Origin: Pseudomonadota bacterium
Lineage (GTDB): Bacteria; Myxococcota; Bradymonadia; UBA4248
NCBI GenBank assembly: GCA_017613855.1
Contig: JAGACY010000032.1
Coordinates: 1 to 6,282, forward strand
DNA: 6,282 nucleotides
Direction: 5' to 3'
This document shows, piece after piece, positions 1 to 4,321 of the stretch (the first letter of the stretch is position 1; each line of letters starts with the position of its first letter). The notes beneath the pieces are model-generated. The model made no database searches. It saw only the letters and a program-made list of their open reading frames with translations, and was not told the DNA's origin. The translations under genes and the position numbers were made by a program.

Positions 1-1
1 G

Positions 2-141
2 ATTCCGCATTCCGCATTCCGCATTCCGCATTCCGCATTCCGCATTCCGCATTCCGCATTCCGCATTCCGCATTCCGCATTCCGCATTCCGCATTCCGCA
101 TTCCGCATTCCGCATTCCGCATTCCGCATTACGCATTACGC
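2..141. repeat. Heptanucleotide tandem array (ATTCCGC)18 plus (ATTACGC)2
   Basis: Eighteen uninterrupted perfect copies of ATTCCGC run from 2 to 127, followed by two copies of the single-base variant ATTACGC (128-141). The array starts at the window edge, so its true left end is not visible. A 7-bp period cannot keep one repeating codon frame, and no ORF crosses it. It resembles in kind the short tandemly repeated repetitive (STRR) heptamers known from cyanobacteria, but the sequence differs and I claim no homology. The perfect identity of the copies suggests recent expansion by slippage; the copy number in an assembly may not be exact. Confidence 0.97.
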
Positions 142-189
142 GTGGCGAATTGTTCAATGCGCTTTTTTCGTGTGGTTGTGTTCAAATCA

Positions 190-198
190 TGCTATGGT
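190..198 (+). promoter_or_regulatory. Possible extended -10 element upstream of the STAS gene
   Basis: TGCTATGGT fits TGn plus a four-of-six match to TATAAT, in the 125-bp AT-rich leader between the heptamer array and the STAS gene. No convincing -35 box lies at the right distance, so this is only a candidate. If used, transcription would start near 205, just before the hairpin at 209-226. Confidence 0.2.
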
Positions 199-208
199 AA
201 AGTGTTAT

Positions 209-232
209 CATGCACGTGGTGGCATGTTTTTT
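209..232 (+). terminator. Short hairpin with T-run (weak terminator or attenuator)
   Basis: CATGCAC (209-215) pairs with GTGGCATG (219-226, one bulged G) around a 3-nt GTG loop and is followed directly by six T (227-232). The stem is only 7 bp and partly A-T, so termination would be weak. It lies 34 bp before the STAS start codon. It could end an upstream transcript or act in the STAS leader; the sequence does not decide. Confidence 0.35.
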
Positions 233-266
233 GATGTGTACGAACTTGAATTGCAAATAAAGACTT

Positions 267-1649
267 ATGGAAAGCAAATTCATTCCAACGCTTCAGGTTG
301 GTAACGGCTATACCTATTTAAAGCTCAAGGGCATTCTCGACGAAGACAATCTGCTCAACAATCTGCTTTCACAGATACAGGGCAGGCTTTTGCTCATCGA
401 TATGGCCGAAATGGAGCGCATCAATTCCTGTGGTGTCCGTGACTGGGTCAACTGGCTTAACCAGATACAGGCACTTGGTATTGCAGTCATATTGCTGAGA
501 TGTTCTCCGGTAATTGTTTCTCAGGCCAATATGGTAGCCAATTTTGCTTCCGATGCCTTTATCCATAGTTTTTATGCGCCCTATATTCATCCGGATACGG
601 GTGAGGAACAGAATGTCCTGCTCTTTACAGAGGAAATTCGCCAGAACCAGCCCATCAAGGCGCCCAAAATTTTCAATGAAAACGGCGACGAACTTGAATT
701 TGACGAATTTGAGGAATCGTTCTTTGCATTTATCAATGACAAACGCCAGCTGGCCTACCAGATTCCAGCGGACATCCAGGCCGTCATTGAGTATTTTTTA
801 CCCGAGGCCAAAACACGCCAGCCTGTAGTACAAAGCAAAACCAACCTTGCCCAGCAGTCAGCGCAGCAACCATACCAATCCCCCAAGATGATGAATGCAG
901 GCCCGGCGTATGCCAATGCATTTACACAACAAAACGTGGCGGGATATGGTCAAAACAATGCGTATGGCCAATCCAATCCCTATGCCTCTCAGCAACAGCC
1001 CTCTGTCAATCCCTATGCACAGGCGAATCCTTATGCCTCACAACAGACACCGGCTGCGAATCCTTATGCCAAGCCGAATCCCTACAATTTGCAGGAAACG
1101 ATCGACTTAAACAAACACGCTGAAGGCGTTGGCGGAGCTGCAAGTCTTAACGGTTCCAAGCCGAATCCATTTCCGAAGCAGACATCCCGGCCAATTCCCC
1201 AGCCACAGCAGCCGATTCGCCACGAGCAGCCGCCTTTACCAGGACAGGGCAATGCACACCCTGCGCCCTTCCCGACCAATGCACCACAGGCTGCCCCAAA
1301 ACCAGCTGCCCAAGCCGCACCTCAGTCAGAGCCGTACTCGCCCCAACCCAAGGATCCTTCTCCCATTCCCAAAGAGCACGATAATCCTGGTTTAGGAGTT
1401 TCCGCATATACCGAACCCAAACCTGCACCAGAACCTATCTCGCCACTGGCCGCACAGGCTCAGGCATCACAGCAAATCCGCCTGCCACAAGCCAGCCAAA
1501 GAACCATTCAATCACAAGAATCCTGGATGCCGCCCGTCAATGCATCTCCCGACGACCAAAAACGCCGCATCATCATTTGGGGACTCATCGGTGGCGTAGC
1601 TGTTCTTGTTGTCGTGCTCATCATCGTCTTGTTTGTCAAACATATCTAA
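267..1649 (+). CDS. STAS-domain protein with Pro/Gln-rich linker and C-terminal membrane anchor
   Basis: A 460-residue protein of unknown role in three parts. Residues about 8-105 look like a STAS domain (the fold of anti-sigma factor antagonists such as SpoIIAA): beta strands around LKLKG and LLLID, then INSCGVRDW at 52-60. Ser54 lies where SpoIIAA is phosphorylated, though the preceding Asp is Asn53. Residues 106-180 form a second small region containing an acidic ELEFDEFEESFFAF stretch. Residues about 190-430 are low complexity, rich in Pro, Gln and Ala, with repeated NPYA motifs and probably disordered. Residues 435-457 are one hydrophobic helix followed by KHI, so the protein is probably tail-anchored with the STAS domain in the cytoplasm; there is no N-terminal signal peptide. 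The ribosome binding site is weak. ClpX follows after 38 bp, suggesting co-transcription. No partner kinase or anti-sigma factor is in the window, so a signalling role is inference from the fold. Confidence 0.85.
   Translation: MESKFIPTLQVGNGYTYLKLKGILDEDNLLNNLLSQIQGRLLLIDMAEMERINSCGVRDWVNWLNQIQALGIAVILLRCSPVIVSQANMVANFASDAFIHSFYAPYIHPDTGEEQNVLLFTEEIRQNQPIKAPKIFNENGDELEFDEFEESFFAFINDKRQLAYQIPADIQAVIEYFLPEAKTRQPVVQSKTNLAQQSAQQPYQSPKMMNAGPAYANAFTQQNVAGYGQNNAYGQSNPYASQQQPSVNPYAQANPYASQQTPAANPYAKPNPYNLQETIDLNKHAEGVGGAASLNGSKPNPFPKQTSRPIPQPQQPIRHEQPPLPGQGNAHPAPFPTNAPQAAPKPAAQAAPQSEPYSPQPKDPSPIPKEHDNPGLGVSAYTEPKPAPEPISPLAAQAQASQQIRLPQASQRTIQSQESWMPPVNASPDDQKRRIIIWGLIGGVAVLVVVLIIVLFVKHI
975..1085 (+). 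repeat. In-frame 51-bp (17-residue) tandem repeat with NPYA motifs
   Basis: Inside the STAS gene, NPY motifs start at residues 237, 248, 254, 265 and 271, spaced 11-6-11-6. This gives two imperfect 17-residue units (975-1025 and 1026-1076) of the form NPYASQQ-P--NPYA--, and the start of a third (NPYNLQ). Many differences between the units are synonymous or conservative, so the duplication is not recent. The repeats lie in the disordered linker between the STAS region and the membrane anchor. Confidence 0.85.
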
Positions 1650-1687
1650 CCTACATAGGTCTATTCTCATCAGGTTTTTAGTTCAGT

Positions 1688-2941
1688 ATGGCTACCAAAA
1701 AAGTGCGCTGCTCTTTTTGCGGCAAAGAAGAAAAAGACGTCCGGAAACTCGTGTTTCGCAAGGATTCTCCCAATGAAGGCGTCTGCATTTGCGATGAATG
1801 CACCATGAAATGCATGGGGATGCTCATGCAGGAAGAAAGTAAGGCACAGGCCGAAAAAGATGTTACCATCGCCGCATCCGATATGCGTCCGACGCGCATC
1901 AAAAAATTCCTCGATGAACACATCATCGGTCAGGATCGCGCCAAAGTGGCCATGAGCGTTGCCATCTACAACCATTATAAACGCATCGAAAACATCCATC
2001 TCGACAAGGACGACGAAGTCCAACTCACCAAAGGCAATATCCTGATGATGGGCCCCACCGGATGCGGCAAAACCCTCATCGCCCAATGTATCGCCAAACT
2101 CCTCAATGTGCCGTTTACCGTAGCGGATGCAACAACATTGACCGAAGCCGGCTACGTTGGCGAGGATGTCGAAAATATCATTAAGAATTTGTGGATTGCT
2201 GCCGGTAAAAATATCGAGCGCACCTCAAAAGGCATTGTCTGCATCGACGAAATCGACAAAATCGCCACGCGAGCCGGTGATAAAGGGCGCGACGTCGGCG
2301 GCGAAGGCGTCCAGCAGGCACTGCTCAAAATGATCGAATCCGGTTCGGTCAACTTTACCCCCGATAATGCCAAAAATCGCCCTCAACAGGACGTCATCAC
2401 AGTCGATACGACGAACATCCTGTTCATCTTTTCGGGCGCTTTCAACAACATCGGCAACATCGTCCAAAATCGAATCGGCGTCAGCGGCCTGGGCTTCCAC
2501 AGCGATCCCATGCAGAATAAAAAAGAAAATGACATGGAACTTCGCCGGCAGGTCGAAACCGTCGATGTCATTAAATTCGGCCTCATTCCCGAATTCATGG
2601 GCCGAATTCCCGTCATCGTCACCCTCGACGAACTCGACGAAAACGCGCTTCTCGAAATCATGTGGAAGCCGAAAAACAGCATTCTGCGCCAATACGAGCG
2701 CCTTTTCGAAATCGACAACATCAAACTGACCGTCACCGAAGACGCACGCAAAGCCATCGTCCGCGAAGCCATTCGGCGCAAAAGCGGCGCACGCGGCCTG
2801 CGTTCCATCTTCGAAGAAGTCATGCTCGACATCATGTATGAAGTCCCGTCCATGAACGGCGTCAGCGAGGTCACCATCGACGAAGGCGTCGTCCTCAGAC
2901 AGCATGATCCCATCGTAACTTTCTATCAGAATGCTTCTTAA
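1688..2941 (+). CDS. clpX: ATP-dependent Clp protease ATP-binding subunit ClpX
   Basis: A 417-residue AAA+ unfoldase that unfolds tagged proteins and threads them into the ClpP peptidase; usual family length. The N-terminal zinc-binding domain has Cys8, Cys11, Cys35 and Cys38, with extra Cys33 and Cys42. Walker A is GPTGCGKT (122-129), pore-1 loop GYVGED (155-160), Walker B IVCIDEIDKI (183-192), RDVGGEGVQQ pore-2 region (201-210), LGF ClpP-docking loop (268-270), arginine finger Arg306 in GLIPEFMGR, and sensor-2 Arg369 in GARGLRS. All key ATPase residues are present. The RKH loop that contacts the ssrA tag in E. coli ClpX aligns with Lys-Asn-Arg (229-231), an unusual replacement. The start is fixed by the zinc domain; only a poor Shine-Dalgarno match (AGG, 13 nt upstream) is seen, fitting translation after the STAS gene. 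The usual neighbours clpP, tig and lon are absent from the window. The LGF loop predicts a ClpP elsewhere in the genome. Confidence 0.98.
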   Translation: MATKKVRCSFCGKEEKDVRKLVFRKDSPNEGVCICDECTMKCMGMLMQEESKAQAEKDVTIAASDMRPTRIKKFLDEHIIGQDRAKVAMSVAIYNHYKRIENIHLDKDDEVQLTKGNILMMGPTGCGKTLIAQCIAKLLNVPFTVADATTLTEAGYVGEDVENIIKNLWIAAGKNIERTSKGIVCIDEIDKIATRAGDKGRDVGGEGVQQALLKMIESGSVNFTPDNAKNRPQQDVITVDTTNILFIFSGAFNNIGNIVQNRIGVSGLGFHSDPMQNKKENDMELRRQVETVDVIKFGLIPEFMGRIPVIVTLDELDENALLEIMWKPKNSILRQYERLFEIDNIKLTVTEDARKAIVREAIRRKSGARGLRSIFEEVMLDIMYEVPSMNGVSEVTIDEGVVLRQHDPIVTFYQNAS

Positions 2942-2948
2942 CTTTTGG

Positions 2949-2977
2949 GCGCGGGCTATCTGCGATACGCCCTGCGC
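2949..2977 (+). other. GC-rich interrupted hairpin after clpX
   Basis: GCGC, GGG and TATC (2949-2960) pair with GATA, CCC and GCGC (2964-2977) around a TGC loop, with small bulges. It begins 7 bp after the clpX stop codon and abuts the terminator hairpin, so it may stabilise the 3' end of the STAS-clpX transcript. No T-run follows it, so it is not a terminator on its own. Confidence 0.5.
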
Positions 2978-3014
2978 ACACCGCTATGCCTACGGCATAC
3001 GCGGTGTTTTTTTT
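2978..3014 (+). terminator. Intrinsic terminator of the STAS-clpX transcript
   Basis: ACACCGC plus TATGCC (2978-2990) pair perfectly with GGCATA (2994-2999) and GCGGTGT (3001-3007) around a TAC loop, with one bulged C at 3000. This is a 13-bp stem whose 3' arm runs into eight T (3007-3014). It is the clearest terminator in the window and implies that era needs its own promoter or read-through. Confidence 0.92.
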
Positions 3015-3025
3015 ACGCGGCTTAG

Positions 3026-3056
3026 CCCCTTCGAGGGGTCCGGGGCAGAGCCCCGG
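3026..3056 (+). repeat. Two adjacent GC-rich hairpins upstream of era (REP-like)
   Basis: CCCCT-TCG-AGGGG (3026-3038) and CCGGGGC-AGA-GCCCCGG (3040-3056) are perfect short hairpins separated by one base. Neither is followed by T residues. From memory, palindromes of this type recur in intergenic regions of many bacterial genomes, so a REP-like element is possible; only one copy is in this window. The second stem ends 8 nt before the era ribosome binding site and could influence era translation. Confidence 0.6.
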
Positions 3057-3064
3057 AAATAAAT

Positions 3065-3068
3065 AGGA
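3065..3068 (+). promoter_or_regulatory. Ribosome binding site of era
   Basis: AGGA followed by A-rich sequence lies 5 nt before the era start codon. It is the clearest Shine-Dalgarno sequence before any gene in this window and supports the chosen start. Confidence 0.6.
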
Positions 3069-3073
3069 AAAAT

Positions 3074-3997
3074 ATGGCTAAATTCCATTGCGGTTTTGTG
3101 GCGCTCGTAGGCCGCACCAATGCCGGAAAATCGACGCTTGTCAATGCACTCACCGGCGAACGCGTCAGCATTACAAGCTCTAAAGCACAGACGACGCGCG
3201 ATAAAATTCGCGGCATCGTCAATCGAAAAAGCTCACAAATCGTCTTTATCGACACACCGGGCCTGCATTTATGGCTCAAACGCACGCTCAATCAAGTCAT
3301 GATTCAGAATGCGCTTTCGACGCTCGGCGACGCCGATTGTGTGCTCATGCTCATCGATGCTGCGCATGCACTCACACCGCAGGGTGAAATCGAAGAAATC
3401 GAGCAAAACCTCATTGATGCTATCCAAAAAGCGGGAAAACCCGCTATTCTGGCCATCAATAAACTCGATTTACTCAAAGATCCAAGCGGACTGCTGCCGA
3501 TTATCGATGCCTATCGAAAGGCCTTCCCATTCGAGGAAATCGTCGCCGTCAGTGCACGCAAACGCAAAGAACTCGACACGATGCTCGATGCCATCGAAAA
3601 ATACCTGCCCGAACAGCCGGCTTTTTATCCCAAAGCACTCTATACAGATCAATCCGAGCGATTCCTGGCTTCAGAAACCATCCGCGAAGTCATTTACCGC
3701 CAGATGAGCAAGGAACTGCCCTACTCTGCTGCCGTCGAAATTGACGATTTCAAGTCGATGCGGGATCAAAATCGCATTGAGATTAAAGCCACTATTTACG
3801 TCGAACGCGAAAGCCAGAAAGCCATTTTCGTCGGCAAAAAAGGTGCTGCCATCAAACAACTCGGTATCGATGCTCGCTCAAAACTGGCCGAAGTCCTCGA
3901 TGCCAACATTCATCTCGAACTCGTCGTCAAAGTCAAAACCGACTGGAGCGAAAATCCCAAGGATTTAAAGGGATTTGGTTATTTGGAAGAGAATTAG
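3074..3997 (+). CDS. era: GTPase Era
   Basis: A 307-residue GTPase that binds the 3' end of 16S rRNA and acts in 30S subunit maturation; length is normal for Era. G1 is GRTNAGKST (13-21, usually GRPNVGKST), the G2 region is AQTTRD (38-43), G3 DTPG (60-63), G4 NKLD (129-132), and G5 Ser160-Ala161. The linker has the family-typical TDQSERFLASETIRE stretch (191-205). The C-terminal KH RNA-binding domain has its GKKG loop at 254-257, and the end KVKTDWSENP-GFGYLEEN matches Era C-termini. The segment after DTPG reads LHLWLKRTLN, whereas the family usually has an IHKPK-type sequence, so switch II is somewhat divergent. Start choice is supported by the AGGA site. A strong terminator lies 59 bp upstream and no promoter could be recognised between them. 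The next gene, der, is 324 bp downstream beyond repeat-rich DNA, so co-transcription is uncertain. Confidence 0.97.
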   Translation: MAKFHCGFVALVGRTNAGKSTLVNALTGERVSITSSKAQTTRDKIRGIVNRKSSQIVFIDTPGLHLWLKRTLNQVMIQNALSTLGDADCVLMLIDAAHALTPQGEIEEIEQNLIDAIQKAGKPAILAINKLDLLKDPSGLLPIIDAYRKAFPFEEIVAVSARKRKELDTMLDAIEKYLPEQPAFYPKALYTDQSERFLASETIREVIYRQMSKELPYSAAVEIDDFKSMRDQNRIEIKATIYVERESQKAIFVGKKGAAIKQLGIDARSKLAEVLDANIHLELVVKVKTDWSENPKDLKGFGYLEEN

Positions 3998-4003
3998 TTT
4001 TTT

Positions 4004-4034
4004 AACAAACGGATTTGTTCGCAGCTAACGCTGC
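4004..4034. other. Two small hairpins after era
   Basis: AACAAA-CGGA-TTTGTT (4004-4019) and GCAGC-TAAC-GCTGC (4021-4034) follow the era stop codon within 10 bp. Six T (3998-4003) precede the first rather than follow it, and no T-run follows the second, so there is no convincing terminator. They may mark the left boundary of the repeat-filled spacer. Confidence 0.35.
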
Positions 4035-4042
4035 TCACTTAT

Positions 4043-4074
4043 GTTAGTTAGCAGTTAGCAGTTAGCAGTTAGAG
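4043..4074. repeat. Heptamer run (GTTAGCA)3 plus partial units
   Basis: Three perfect GTTAGCA units (4047-4067) are flanked by GTTA (4043-4046) and GTTAGAG (4068-4074). Read on the minus strand the unit is GCTAACT, one base from the GCTCACT units found 75 bp downstream on the plus strand. The two runs are therefore imperfect inverted repeats, with 6 of 7 bases able to pair per unit. Confidence 0.9.
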
Positions 4075-4148
4075 TATTCTCAAGGTTATTCCTAAAGAAT
4101 GAAAGATATTTTAGCTTCAGAGTTACCCTTTGGTTGTGCATTCCAATT

Positions 4149-4176
4149 GCTCACTGCTCACTGCTCACTGCTAATT
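4149..4176 (+). repeat. Heptamer run (GCTCACT)3 GCTAATT, first 83-bp unit
   Basis: Three perfect GCTCACT units (4149-4169) are followed by the variant GCTAATT (4170-4176). This is the core of the first full 83-bp unit. Confidence 0.93.
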
Positions 4177-4231
4177 ATGAACGTCAGTCACCTTTAGCTT
4201 TAGAGTCATCCCTTGATTTTGCATTCCAATT

Positions 4232-4259
4232 GCTCACTGCTCACTGCTCATTGCTAATT
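4232..4259 (+). repeat. Heptamer run (GCTCACT)2 GCTCATT GCTAATT, second 83-bp unit
   Basis: This is the same core as at 4149-4176, exactly 83 bp later, with the third heptamer changed to GCTCATT. Equal copy number in both cores suggests the whole unit was duplicated after the heptamers had formed. Confidence 0.93.
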
Positions 4260-4321
4260 AAGAATGCCATTCACCTTTAGCTTTAGATGTCACCTTTAGT
4301 TTTGCATCCCAATTACGCATT

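Larger units (their letters stand above)
4109..4314 (+). repeat. 83-bp tandem repeat with heptamer core, upstream of der
   Basis: Two full 83-bp units lie head to tail (4137-4219 and 4220-4302) and match at about 70 of 83 positions. A truncated unit precedes them in the same register (4109-4136, 21 of 28 bases matching) and a 12-bp remnant follows (4303-4314, 11 of 12 matching). Each full unit reads TGCATTCCAATT, then three GCTCACT-type heptamers and GCTAATT, then a pyrimidine-rich stretch with CACCTTTAGCTTTAGA, ending in the first part of the CCTTTGGTTTTGCA-like motif. The units contain no ORF. The remnant ends 7 bp before the der start codon. Confidence 0.92.

Noticed and set aside
2..141. 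CRISPR array
   Set aside because: The repeats are 7 bp and directly adjacent, with no spacers and no cas genes in the window; the same holds for the array at 6171-6282.
1147..1428. ORFs in other frames across the low-complexity part of the STAS gene
   Set aside because: They arise from the Pro/Gln/Ala-rich codons and have no recognisable domain or ribosome binding site.
2225..2905. 226-codon minus-strand ORF opposite clpX
   Set aside because: It lies entirely inside clpX, has a repetitive Asp/Phe/Val-rich composition typical of the antisense of C-ending codons, and shows no recognisable domain.
4043..4314. Insertion sequence or mobile gene in the era-der spacer
   Set aside because: The region has no transposase ORF, no long terminal inverted repeats and no obvious target duplication; only tandem repeats are present. 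A small non-autonomous element remains possible and is treated in the findings.
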